A DNA stretch of 64,000 nucleotides from Alphaproteobacteria bacterium (GTDB lineage: Bacteria; Pseudomonadota; Alphaproteobacteria; Sphingomonadales; Sphingomonadaceae). The notes below the pieces were generated by a model. That model was not told the DNA's origin. It saw nothing but the letters and a program-made list of their open reading frames with translations, and did no database searches. The position numbers were made by a program, and so were the translations under genes. Below are positions 7,954-16,604 of this stretch, one piece after another. The stretch covers positions 51,001-115,000 of the forward strand of contig JAUHWC010000005.1 of the NCBI GenBank assembly GCA_030424845.1, given 5' to 3'. The first letter of the stretch is position 1, and the number at the start of each line of letters is the position of its first letter.

Positions 7954-8352
7954 CGCTCCGCGCTTCTGTGGAAAAAGACGAGGCGAGCCGAAACCATCTC
8001 GCCTTTCGTAGAGGCTGGCGTTTGGCATTGCGAACAATGGTTGGGCATGGCCAGTGAGAGCAAATCACCCACGAGCAAAGTGCCGCCACGGCACATCAAG
8101 GCAGAGGAAATTTTTCGGATCGCGGACAACTCGCAGCCGTCAACACGGCCGGAAAGGAACGGGTTGCCGTCCTCAGCTGACCTGGTTCAGGACTGTTCGC
8201 GGAGAAAGCCGGATGGGTATCAGGTGCGGGTCTGAAGGTTAGCTATTGCGGGTTTCGAGTTTGGTGCTCAAGAGCATCTGCACAATTGAGACCTATTCAT
8301 GAAACTCTCCGGTGTTTGGTATCCGCTGATTTCTGATATTGGGAGACTATGG

Positions 8353-9384
8353 GTGGAAAGAACTGATCGGCCCATTCGCGTGACTTCCTTCGACGTAGCT
8401 GAAAAGGCCGGCGTCAACCAATCGACTGTCTCAAGAGCGTTGAACGACGATCCTGCAATAAAGGATTCCACAAAAGCGAAGGTCCGGACTGCTGCCGAGG
8501 CGCTTGGCTACTACGTCGACACCCGCGCATCGGCCCTGAGGCGGGACCGCACGGGCACGCTGGCAATCGTCGTCATCGGACGTCCAGGCACAGATGCACA
8601 CGCAATCAATCCTTTCCACTACAGCCTGCTGGGAAGTATTTGCGCCGCGGCTGCCGGAAGGGGTTATCAGTCGCTGGTCTCTTTCCAGTCCGAGCCCACA
8701 GACTTTTCCGACCACTTCGTGCGCAGTCGCCAGGCTGACGGCCTGATCCTGATCGGCACGAGAAACAACGATGAGGCATGGGAATTCCATCGAGGCGGCG
8801 CCAACGCCGGCAAGGTCGCGATCTGGGGTTCGACGCTCGATGATCCCGGCAGCATTGCTTCCGACAATGTCACAGCTGGAAAACTGGCGGCGGAAAGACT
8901 GTTGGCTGCGGGACGCAAGCGGCTTCTCTTCGTCGGCGATATCGACGATCCGCAGCGCCAGTTTCGTGAGCGTTATTCGGGCTTTTGCGATTATCTTCGC
9001 GCGACAGGCCACACCGTTACCGATCCCGTCTTCGCAGACGGGCAGACGCGGTTCGATCAGGGCCGCGCTTCTGTCGCCCGGCTACTGGCTTCGAAATGCG
9101 AGTTCGATGCCCTCTTCTGCTGCTGCGATTCTCTGGCGCTGGGCGTATTGGATGGGCTGCGAAGCGCAAAGGTTCGCGTGCCGGAAGACGTCAGCGTGAT
9201 CGGCTTTGACGGACTGGAAAGCGGCCTGCACTGCATACCGCCGCTGGCGACTATCCAGCCGGATTTTGGGGCAGCTGGCGTCATGCTGGTGGATGCGGCA
9301 TTGGGCAGCATCGCGCCCGGCGAACAGCAACGGGTTCCGGTGAAATTGATAGAGCGTGCAAGTGCAGGGCCAGTTGCAAAGTGA
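8353..9384 (+). CDS. LacI-family transcriptional regulator (island regulator 1)
   Basis: LacI/GalR regulator. The N-terminal helix-turn-helix reads TSFDVAEKAGVNQSTVSRALN, the hinge is SALRRDRTGTLA, and a periplasmic-binding-like sugar domain follows to residue 343. The ORF track starts at 8299, but that adds 18 residues before the HTH. The GTG at 8353 has GGGAG about 10 nt upstream and gives a normal LacI start (MERTDRPIRVTS). It is followed 46 nt later by an aldo/keto reductase in the same direction, a likely target. No copy of CAATCGATTG lies near it, so its operator is probably different from that of the second LacI protein at 17737. Confidence 0.88.
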   Translation: MERTDRPIRVTSFDVAEKAGVNQSTVSRALNDDPAIKDSTKAKVRTAAEALGYYVDTRASALRRDRTGTLAIVVIGRPGTDAHAINPFHYSLLGSICAAAAGRGYQSLVSFQSEPTDFSDHFVRSRQADGLILIGTRNNDEAWEFHRGGANAGKVAIWGSTLDDPGSIASDNVTAGKLAAERLLAAGRKRLLFVGDIDDPQRQFRERYSGFCDYLRATGHTVTDPVFADGQTRFDQGRASVARLLASKCEFDALFCCCDSLALGVLDGLRSAKVRVPEDVSVIGFDGLESGLHCIPPLATIQPDFGAAGVMLVDAALGSIAPGEQQRVPVKLIERASAGPVAK

Positions 9385-9430
9385 TCGATCTCCCGCGAAA
9401 CTTCGGACATCGCCATGGCAAGAAGGGACA

Positions 9431-10342
9431 ATGCTGATGCGTGGCGCAGGATTACGGCGAACACTGGCTCAATCCGGGATCGAGATTTCGCCCCTGGCAT
9501 GGGGCATGTGGCGCACCACGGATACCGGGCAGCGCATCGAAGATATCGACCGGCTCCTGCACGCGGCGCTGGATTCACGCATTAACCTCGTCGACACTGC
9601 TGACATCTATGGCTTCGATGGTAGGTCTGGGTTCGGCTCGGCAGAGGAACTGCTCGGGCAGGTCCTGGCGGGATCTGCGGGATTGCGGAATCGCATTGTT
9701 TTGGCGACCAAGGGCGGGATCAGGCCGGGGTCCCCATACGATCAGTCACCCGCTTACCTGAAAGATGCGATCGATGCCTCGCTGCGCCGGTTGCGCATCG
9801 ATCACATCGACATCTACCAGATTCATCGGCCCGATATCCTCGCCCATCCGCAGGAAACTGCGCGTGTCCTTGAAGACGGGCTGGCGAGCGGCAAGATCCG
9901 TGCCCTCGGGGTTTCCAACCACACGCCTTCGCAGATCGAGGCGCTGGCCGGTTTCCTTGATGCATCCCTCACCGTTACACAGCCCGAGATCAGCGCCCTG
10001 CGCATTGATTGTTTCGAGAACGGCGAGCTGGACCAAGCTATGGGCATGGGCCTCACGCCGCTGGCGTGGTCGCCGCTTGGCGGCGGGCGGTTGCTCAATC
10101 CGCAAAACGAACGCGAGCTTGCCGTTGCCAGCTCTCTCGATCGCTTTGCCCACGACCGCAATGTGAGCCTGCCCGTCGCGGCCTATAGCTGGCTGATGGC
10201 GCATCCGGCGGGCATTGTACCCATTATCGGATCACAAAATGCGGATCGGATTGCCGAAGCGGTGCAGGCGCTCGACGTGGAATGGTCTCGCGGTGAATGG
10301 TATGAGGTGTTCACCGCAGCGCGCGGGGCGCCCTTACCCTGA
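9431..10342 (+). CDS. Aldo/keto reductase
   Basis: NAD(P)-dependent (beta/alpha)8 oxidoreductase of 303 residues. The catalytic tetrad is visible as DTADIYGF (Asp, Tyr), LATKGG (Lys) and QIHRPD (His), and GVSNHTPSQ is the usual strand-7 motif. The sequence resembles the YdhF-type subgroup. The start at 9431 (MLMRGAG) follows an AAGGGA site 2-8 nt upstream; the track start at 9356 would overlap the lacI gene. In this sugar island it may oxidise or reduce a free sugar or sugar derivative, including galactose to its lactone, but an SDR at 32559 is the better candidate for that step. The 3' end overlaps the convergent GH13 gene by 9 nt. Confidence 0.85.
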   Translation: MLMRGAGLRRTLAQSGIEISPLAWGMWRTTDTGQRIEDIDRLLHAALDSRINLVDTADIYGFDGRSGFGSAEELLGQVLAGSAGLRNRIVLATKGGIRPGSPYDQSPAYLKDAIDASLRRLRIDHIDIYQIHRPDILAHPQETARVLEDGLASGKIRALGVSNHTPSQIEALAGFLDASLTVTQPEISALRIDCFENGELDQAMGMGLTPLAWSPLGGGRLLNPQNERELAVASSLDRFAHDRNVSLPVAAYSWLMAHPAGIVPIIGSQNADRIAEAVQALDVEWSRGEWYEVFTAARGAPLP

Positions 10343-11971
10343 AGGCCCGCCGGACGCCGATGTGGCGAGGATGGTCCAGCCATAACCGTCCAGATACAAA
10401 GCCTCGTCTGCCTGCGCGGCCCCTTCGCCGAAGAGCAAGCTTGAACCGGAGAAATCGGCCATGCAGTCGTCCAGCCGCTTCTTCGCCCTGCTAAAGTTGA
10501 AGACGCAAAACAGCCTGTCTTCTCCGTCCGAGAGGCTCCAGGCGAGGACGTCACGGTCAGTCTCCAGCAGCGCAAGACTGCCCGTTCGCACACATCGACA
10601 ATTGCGGCGCCATGCGAGCAGTCTGCGATAGAGGTTTAACAATGATCCTTCGTCGCCGGTCTGCTGGTCAGCGGCCTTATCGACATGCGCATCGCCAATC
10701 GGCAACCAGGTCTTCCCCGCCTCGCTGAACCCTGCATTCGTGCGTCCCGCCTCCCACACCATCGGTGTGCGACAACCGTCGCGGCCCTTGCCCCTTGGCC
10801 ACATGGCGATGCCTTCAGGATCGCGCAGTTCCTCGAAGGTCAGTTCGACCTGCTCAAGTCCCAGTTCTTCGCCCTGATAGATGCAGATCGGCCCCGGCAG
10901 GCAGGCGTGAAAAGCTGCAAACATGCGCAATTGCGCGGGATCGGGCTGTCCGCCGGTCCACCGCGTAGCAACGCGCGGCACGTCGTGGTTTCCGATAGCC
11001 CAGACAGGAGTCCCCTCGCCTGCTTCGATCCATGTCTGCAGGATGGCGCGCAGGCGTTCGGGTGAAGCGTCGGGCGTGAGCAGGTCGAAACTGTAGGCCA
11101 TGTGCAACAGCCCGTCCCCGGCGGTGTACTCGATCTGGCGCTCCATGCCCTTGTCGTCGCCAATCTCGCCCAGCAGCAATCGGCCACCGTAACACTCCGC
11201 AAGCTGGCGCAGCCGGGCGAGGAAAGGAAGATTTTCGGGTTGGCTGCGGCAATGGACATGCGCTTGCCAGTCGTGCGGCTTGGCCCCCTGCCAGCCGTCC
11301 TTGCGCACCGGATTGTCCTCCAGACCCGGACTGTGAAAGTAGAAGTTGCAGACGTCGAGACGGAAGCCGTCGACCCCAAGATCGAACCAGAAGCGAGCAA
11401 TGTCCAGAACGGCGTCCTGCACCTGCGGGTTGTGGAAGTTTAGGTCCGGCTGCGAGGCTAGGAAGTTGTGCAGGAAATACTGGTGGCGACCGGAGTCCCA
11501 GGTCCACGCAGGACCGCCAAAGACCGAGAGCCAGTTGTTCGGCGGTGAGCCATCCGGTTTTGCATCGGCCCAGACGTACCAGTCGGCCCTTGGGTTGCTG
11601 CCGTCCGCCCTGCTCTGCACGAACCATGGGTGCTGGTCCGACGTATGTGACCAGACGTGGTCGATGATCACTTTCAGCCCCGCAGAATGGCATTCGGCGA
11701 GCAAGTTGCGGAAATCGTCCAGCGTACCGAAGATCGGATCGACGTCGCGGTAGTTCGCAACATCATAGCCAAAGTCCTTCATCGGACTGGGGTAGAAGGG
11801 CGAAATCCAGACAGCGTCCACGCCCAGCGCGGCAATGTAGTCAAGACGCTGGCGGATCCCTTCGAGGTCGCCGATACCGTCGCCGTTGCTGTCGTGGAAA
11901 GAGCGCGGGTAAATCTGGTAAATGGAACAGCCGTCGAACCATCGGCTCAGGCCAGGACCTTTCCCCTTCAT
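10334..11971 (-). CDS. GH13 alpha-glucosidase (oligo-1,6-glucosidase / sucrase type)
   Basis: Cytoplasmic glycoside hydrolase of 545 residues, no signal peptide. The N-terminal WFDGCSIYQIYPRSFHDSNGDGIGDL and GVDAVWISPFYPSPMKDFGYDV are hallmarks of the GH13 alpha-glucosidases. The catalytic triad is present: nucleophile Asp in DGFRLDV, acid/base Glu in LLLGEIGDD, and Asp in AIGNHDVPR. In sphingomonads and xanthomonads such enzymes hydrolyse sucrose, maltose or isomalto-oligosaccharides entering through an MFS permease. Its start overlaps the stop of the Gfo/Idh gene (ATGA), so both are in one operon transcribed away from the CAATCGATTG operator at 13041. Exact linkage specificity is not readable. 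Confidence 0.88.
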   Translation of the reverse strand: MKGKGPGLSRWFDGCSIYQIYPRSFHDSNGDGIGDLEGIRQRLDYIAALGVDAVWISPFYPSPMKDFGYDVANYRDVDPIFGTLDDFRNLLAECHSAGLKVIIDHVWSHTSDQHPWFVQSRADGSNPRADWYVWADAKPDGSPPNNWLSVFGGPAWTWDSGRHQYFLHNFLASQPDLNFHNPQVQDAVLDIARFWFDLGVDGFRLDVCNFYFHSPGLEDNPVRKDGWQGAKPHDWQAHVHCRSQPENLPFLARLRQLAECYGGRLLLGEIGDDKGMERQIEYTAGDGLLHMAYSFDLLTPDASPERLRAILQTWIEAGEGTPVWAIGNHDVPRVATRWTGGQPDPAQLRMFAAFHACLPGPICIYQGEELGLEQVELTFEELRDPEGIAMWPRGKGRDGCRTPMVWEAGRTNAGFSEAGKTWLPIGDAHVDKAADQQTGDEGSLLNLYRRLLAWRRNCRCVRTGSLALLETDRDVLAWSLSDGEDRLFCVFNFSRAKKRLDDCMADFSGSSLLFGEGAAQADEALYLDGYGWTILATSASGGPSG

Positions 11972-12963
11972 GTGGCTTGCTCATCGCTGTCGGGCGCCTC
12001 GAACTTGCTGCAAACCATATCCATGGCACGCTGCTGGCGAAGGATCGCCTCGCCTTCTGTTGGTAGCGGTGTGCCATCCGTAATCGCCTCGCAGACCGCT
12101 TTCAGCTGGTGCGCGAAGGTCGTGCCCGAACCCAGATCGAACGTCGCTATCTGCTTTCCGTTGAGCACGATACGACTGCCATCGTGCGGCGCGAGCGGGT
12201 TGGCGAAATCCAGCACGCCGCGCGAGCCCGTAACCCGCAGGCTGCGAACAAGCGGCTGCCCCGGTGCGATGGATGTGCGAAACCGACCGACGACACCTGA
12301 GGCAAAACGCAACTGCCCGGATACCGTCTCGTCCACCCCCGAAGCTGCTTTCGCGACCTCCACCTCCAGATGCGCAATCGATGTCGGATCGACGCTTTGC
12401 AGCCAGTGCAGCGGGTAGCATCCCAGATCGCGCATCGCGCCGCCACCAAGTTCGGGATTACGCTGAATCAACCCCTGATCGACCGGCAATTCGAGACTGA
12501 ATTCGGCGTCGACTTCCTCGATCTCGCCCAGCTCGCCGCGGCCGAGGACTTCAAGGAAACGGGCGAACGCCGGGTGATAGCGATGGTGCAGCGCCTCCAC
12601 GATCCGGACGCCGTTCTCCCTGCCCGCATTCAACATCGACTTCGCTTCGTCTGCGTTCATGGCGAAGGATTTTTCAACCAGCACGTGCTTGCCTGCCTGC
12701 GCAGCCGCGATGGTCCATTGTGCATGGTGAGTGATCGGCAGCGCGACATAGACGATGTCGACATCCGGCGAATTGATTACCGCCTCGTATCTCTCGCAGG
12801 CCTGGGGAATATCGTGACGTAGCGCAAAAGCCCGTGCCGTGTCGCCGGATCGCGCGCCGATGGCGGTGACGCGCGCCCGCTCCAGATCACGCGATGGCTC
12901 GATGATCGCACTCGGCGCGATCTTCGCGGCTCCTAGGATGCCAATCCGTAGTGCGTTCGTCAT
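11968..12963 (-). CDS. Gfo/Idh/MocA-family oxidoreductase
   Basis: NAD(P)-dependent sugar dehydrogenase of 331 residues. The Rossmann start is LRIGILGAAKIAPSAI, followed by the family motif KHVLVEKSFAMN (EKP-like, with the active-site Lys) and the substrate-domain segment GGGAMRDLGCYPLHWL. The ATG at 12963 has AGGGA 5 nt upstream and is preferred over 12987. The overall sequence resembles the glucose-fructose oxidoreductase / D-xylose dehydrogenase branch, and one known galactose dehydrogenase of pseudomonads belongs to this fold, so it is an alternative candidate for galactose oxidation. It forms an operon with the GH13 gene and faces the MFS gene across a shared operator. Confidence 0.82.
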   Translation of the reverse strand: MTNALRIGILGAAKIAPSAIIEPSRDLERARVTAIGARSGDTARAFALRHDIPQACERYEAVINSPDVDIVYVALPITHHAQWTIAAAQAGKHVLVEKSFAMNADEAKSMLNAGRENGVRIVEALHHRYHPAFARFLEVLGRGELGEIEEVDAEFSLELPVDQGLIQRNPELGGGAMRDLGCYPLHWLQSVDPTSIAHLEVEVAKAASGVDETVSGQLRFASGVVGRFRTSIAPGQPLVRSLRVTGSRGVLDFANPLAPHDGSRIVLNGKQIATFDLGSGTTFAHQLKAVCEAITDGTPLPTEGEAILRQQRAMDMVCSKFEAPDSDEQAT

Positions 12964-13040
12964 GCCGTCCCTGCCTCGCTCTCTCATCCCAAGCCAGCAG
13001 CCGCGCCGACAGCCTTCGGAGTAGCAACGGCACAGGTTTA

Positions 13041-13056
13041 TTGCAATCGATTGTAA
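13041..13056. promoter_or_regulatory. LacI-type operator, Gfo/Idh-MFS divergent promoter
   Basis: TTGCAATCGATTGTAA, a near-perfect 16-bp palindrome centred on CAATCGATTG, sits between the divergent Gfo/Idh (start 12963) and MFS (start 13092) genes. The same sequence (minus strand) occurs upstream of the island TonB receptor, so one regulator likely controls both. Confidence 0.75.
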
Positions 13057-13091
13057 TTTCGCTTACCCGAGGCAATCGGGAGAGAGAATCA

Positions 13092-14468
13092 ATGCTAGAC
13101 GATCGCAAGCCACACCTGCCTATCCGGCAGATTCTGAGCATGAATCTGGGGTTCTTGGGCCTGCAGTTCAGCTTCGGGCTGCAGCAGGGCAACATGGCAC
13201 CGATCTACTCGTTCCTCGGAGCGCAGGAGAGCGAGTTGCCGATGCTGCAACTGGCCGGACCTATTACTGGCCTCGTGATCCAGCCAATTGTCGGGGCGCT
13301 CAGCGACCGCACCCTGTCACGCTTCGGGCGCCGCACCCCCTATTTCCTGATCGGTGCAATCATGTGCGCGGTGGGCCTGTTCTTCATGCCGCTGTCAGCC
13401 TCGATCATGTCAGCAATGATCTGGTTGTGGATCCTCGATGCCGGCAACAACACCACCATGGAACCCTATCGCGCCTATGTTGCAGACCGGCTCAACCCCG
13501 AACAGCGACAGACGGGCTTCCTCACCCAAAGCGCCTTTACCGGCCTCGCCCAGATGCTGGCCTTCCTGACACCCTCGTTTCTCGTGCTGCTCGGCATGGA
13601 TCGCGACTGGGTGGACGAGCACAACATTCCCTATACCGTGCGCTCCGTCTTCTGGTTCGGAGCGGCGCTCTCGCTGATAACTATCGCCTGGTCGGTTTGG
13701 CGCGTTCCTGAACTACCGCTCACCACCAAAGAGCGCGAATGGATCAAGGAACAGCCCAAGGGCTTTGGCGCGACTTTCAAAGAAATAGGCTCGGCAATCC
13801 GCGAAATGCCCTCCCCCATGCGCAAGCTGGGGGTGATGATGCTTTTCCAGTGGTTCGCCATGTCGGGCTATTGGGGTTATGTCATCTATTCCATCAGCCG
13901 CAGCGTCTACGACACTTCTGATCCCACCAGCGACGGGTTCCGCCAGGCAGTGCTGACCAATGGCGAGATGGCAGCATTCTATAATGGTATCGCCTTCCTT
14001 GGCGCATTCGCCATGGTTCCGATTGCCAAGCGTATCGGAGCAGGCCCGCTGCATGCCCTGGCGCTCGTTGCTGGCGGCGTCAGCATGTTGCTGCTGCCGG
14101 AAGTATCCGACAAGGCCATACTGTTTGCGGTGATCCTCGGAGTGGGGCTTGCCTGGGGCAGCATCATGGGCAACCCCTACGTCATCCTCTCCAACTCAAT
14201 CCCGGATGAGCGGGTTGGTGTCTACATGGGAATCTTCAACATGATGATCGTCCTGCCGATGCTGCTGTTCGCATTCATCATGAGCTCGCTCAACCTCGGG
14301 ATCATCAACATCGGGCTCGGCGTGTATGAGAATGTTTTGGGCAACGATCCGCGCAATGTCCTGCGCGTTTCCGGCGTCTGCATGTTCGTGGCCGCTTTTG
14401 CCGTGCTCTGGGTACGCGAAGGCTGGCGCAAGGTTGCTGACGATCAAACCAGCGAGGCAGCAGCCTGA
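13092..14468 (+). CDS. MFS sugar transporter (SLC45/SuxC-like)
   Basis: Inner-membrane carrier of 458 residues with about 12 helices. The N-terminal NLGFLGLQFSFGLQQGNMAPIYSFLGA and the loop GALSDRTLSRFGRRTPYFLIG match the group of MFS carriers paired with alpha-glucosidases in proteobacterial sucrose/maltose loci. The ATG at 13092 follows GGGAGAGAG at good spacing; the track start at 12951 runs back over the operator and the divergent gene. It is the first gene of an operon with GH36 and GH68 enzymes, so its substrate is probably the intact oligosaccharide (sucrose, melibiose or raffinose). The operator is 36 nt upstream of the start. Confidence 0.85.
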   Translation: MLDDRKPHLPIRQILSMNLGFLGLQFSFGLQQGNMAPIYSFLGAQESELPMLQLAGPITGLVIQPIVGALSDRTLSRFGRRTPYFLIGAIMCAVGLFFMPLSASIMSAMIWLWILDAGNNTTMEPYRAYVADRLNPEQRQTGFLTQSAFTGLAQMLAFLTPSFLVLLGMDRDWVDEHNIPYTVRSVFWFGAALSLITIAWSVWRVPELPLTTKEREWIKEQPKGFGATFKEIGSAIREMPSPMRKLGVMMLFQWFAMSGYWGYVIYSISRSVYDTSDPTSDGFRQAVLTNGEMAAFYNGIAFLGAFAMVPIAKRIGAGPLHALALVAGGVSMLLLPEVSDKAILFAVILGVGLAWGSIMGNPYVILSNSIPDERVGVYMGIFNMMIVLPMLLFAFIMSSLNLGIINIGLGVYENVLGNDPRNVLRVSGVCMFVAAFAVLWVREGWRKVADDQTSEAAA

Positions 14469-14471
14469 ACC

Positions 14472-16604
14472 ATGTCGAAGTTCCACGTTCTTCACAGCCA
14501 TGAGGCCAGCCTTGTTGTCGAGCAGGGCGAAGATGGTTCACTGATCTGGCGCCATTGCGGGGCACGGGTCGATCCTGATGGCATAGTGCCGTTGGCAGAT
14601 GCACGCGGACCGGCCTCGTTCTCGCTTGATTGCGATGTGCCGCCGATGGGCGTCCTGCCCGGCGGAATCGGGAGTTTCGGGCCCTCCGCTCTTGCGTTGC
14701 GGGGCACGGACGGCGTGGCGCTCACTCTCGCGCATGGCCCGTTCGAGGTGATTGCTGACGAAGGCTCGCTGGAATTCACCGCCACTGACCCGGCCAGCGG
14801 GGCGTGTTTCCGGCAGGAAATCGCCGTATTGGAAGGCGGCGCTTTCCGCTTCGTCGCCGAAGTGCGCAACGATGGCAGTGAGCCGCTGGTGGTGGACAGC
14901 CTTGCGAGCGTCACCCTGCCGCTGCCTGCGCAATCGCGCCAGCTCGTCTCGTGGCGCGGGCGGCACAATGCCGAACTGGTCGAATGTATCGAGGTTATGC
15001 CTCAGCATCGCTGGGAACGCCGCACGCGGCGTGGGATCAGCGGGCATGGCGGCCCACCCGGCGTCTACGTCCTGGGCGAGGATGCCGGCTGGCATTCCGG
15101 GCTCGCCATCGCGGCGCAGCTCGTCTGGTCGGGCGACAGCAGCCTTGCCGTTGAGCGCGACGATGAAGGCTTCTGGACGATCTCCGCCCGCGCAAGCCTT
15201 GCCGGGGGAGAGATCGTGTTGGCGCCCGGCAAGGTATACCGGACGCCTGCTGCGCTCGTTGCGATTTCCAGCCGTGGCCGCAACGGTGCGATGGCGCAGC
15301 AGCACGGTGCCGTGAGGGGACTGATGAACTGGCCGAGCGGCGAAATGCGCCCTCGCCCTGTCCACCTCAACAGCTGGGAAGCCTGCTATTTCGACCACAA
15401 CCATGCGCGGATCATGCAACTGGCGAAGGCCGGCGCCGACATCGGTATCGAGCGCTTCGTGCTGGACGATGGCTGGTTCAAGGGACGGCGTGATGACACC
15501 GCCGGGCTTGGCGACTGGGAGGTTGATCGCGCCATTTATCCGGACGGCCTCGTGCCGCTCGCGCAGGAGATAGAGCAGCTGGGCCTCGAGTTCGGCCTGT
15601 GGGTCGAGCCCGAGATGATCAACCCCGATAGCGACCTTTACCGGGCACACCCCGATTGGGCGCTGGCACAGCGCGGCACTGCCGGGCCGACCGCACGCAA
15701 CCAGTTGGTGCTGGACATGCGCAAGCCCAAGGTGCGCGATCACTTGTTCGAGCGTCTGGACGCGATCCTGCGCGAAGTGCCGGTTGGATACCTGAAGTGG
15801 GACCACAACCGCGATCACACGCCGTCGGGCGGGACAGCGCAGACGCTGGGTACTTACGACCTGCTGCAACGCCTGCGCGCTGCGCATCCAGCCGTCGAGA
15901 TCGAAGGCTGCGCGGGCGGCGGCGGACGCAGCGATGCGGGCATGGCGCAATATGTGCACCGCTTCTGGACCAGCGACACCATCGACGGGGTCTCGCGTGT
16001 TACCATGCAGCGGGGCTTTCTCGCCTTCCTGCCGCCGGAGATCATGGGCTCGCACGTCGGTGCCAGCCCCGCGCATGCCACCGGGCGCAGCCAGTCGATG
16101 GCGTTCCGCTGTGCCATGGCCGCAATGGGACACCTTGGTGTCGAGCTTGATCCTGCTTCGGTTCCTGAGACGGATCGCATCGAACTCGCCGAGTGGATCG
16201 CCTTCTACAAGCAATGGCGCGACCTGCTGCATGGACAGCAGGTGATGCTGGGCACCGGCAGTGACGGGCTCGTCTGGCAGGCGCAGGGCAATGCCGAGCG
16301 AAAACTGTTGTTCTGTATTCGCACCGATCCGCCACAAGACCGACGGCCGCAGCCGCTCACCCTGCCATTTGCGGCACAGCAGGACAGGTGGAACGTGTCG
16401 CTGCTGAAGATTGCCGAAACACCGGAGCACCAGCCCCCACGGGCAAACATGTTCGCGCCATTACCGAGCAAGCCTGTGCCCCTTTCCGGAAGCTGGCTGG
16501 CCGAGGCCGGACTGCCGATCCCCGCCATGAAGGCCGAGAGCGTCGCCGTCTTCCTGCTGGAAGCCTCCACTTTACCAACCAAGAATAGCAAAGCCTGCCA
16601 GTGA
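14472..16604 (+). CDS. GH36 alpha-galactosidase
   Basis: Removes terminal alpha-galactose from melibiose, raffinose or stachyose. It is 710 residues long, the length of bacterial tetrameric GH36 enzymes (AgaA/RafA type), with an N-terminal beta-supersandwich, a TIM barrel and a C-terminal beta domain. The barrel contains VLDDGWFKGRRDD, LWVEPEMINPDS, the nucleophile in YLKWDHNRD and the acid/base Asp in FWTSDTIDGVSR. No signal peptide, so it acts in the cytoplasm after uptake. It starts 3 nt after the MFS gene and overlaps the GH68 gene at its end. This is the enzyme that links the oligosaccharide half of the island to the galactose pathway. Confidence 0.93.
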   Translation: MSKFHVLHSHEASLVVEQGEDGSLIWRHCGARVDPDGIVPLADARGPASFSLDCDVPPMGVLPGGIGSFGPSALALRGTDGVALTLAHGPFEVIADEGSLEFTATDPASGACFRQEIAVLEGGAFRFVAEVRNDGSEPLVVDSLASVTLPLPAQSRQLVSWRGRHNAELVECIEVMPQHRWERRTRRGISGHGGPPGVYVLGEDAGWHSGLAIAAQLVWSGDSSLAVERDDEGFWTISARASLAGGEIVLAPGKVYRTPAALVAISSRGRNGAMAQQHGAVRGLMNWPSGEMRPRPVHLNSWEACYFDHNHARIMQLAKAGADIGIERFVLDDGWFKGRRDDTAGLGDWEVDRAIYPDGLVPLAQEIEQLGLEFGLWVEPEMINPDSDLYRAHPDWALAQRGTAGPTARNQLVLDMRKPKVRDHLFERLDAILREVPVGYLKWDHNRDHTPSGGTAQTLGTYDLLQRLRAAHPAVEIEGCAGGGGRSDAGMAQYVHRFWTSDTIDGVSRVTMQRGFLAFLPPEIMGSHVGASPAHATGRSQSMAFRCAMAAMGHLGVELDPASVPETDRIELAEWIAFYKQWRDLLHGQQVMLGTGSDGLVWQAQGNAERKLLFCIRTDPPQDRRPQPLTLPFAAQQDRWNVSLLKIAETPEHQPPRANMFAPLPSKPVPLSGSWLAEAGLPIPAMKAESVAVFLLEASTLPTKNSKACQ

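Larger units (their letters stand above)
7781..8352. other. Gene-free left border of the island
   Basis: This 570-nt stretch holds the left att-like repeat (7856-7873) and two TGGCCCCCA repeats (7932-7953). The short ORFs in it (up to about 80 residues, both strands) show no recognisable domain, no good ribosome sites and unusual composition. No excisionase could be recognised. Confidence 0.6.
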
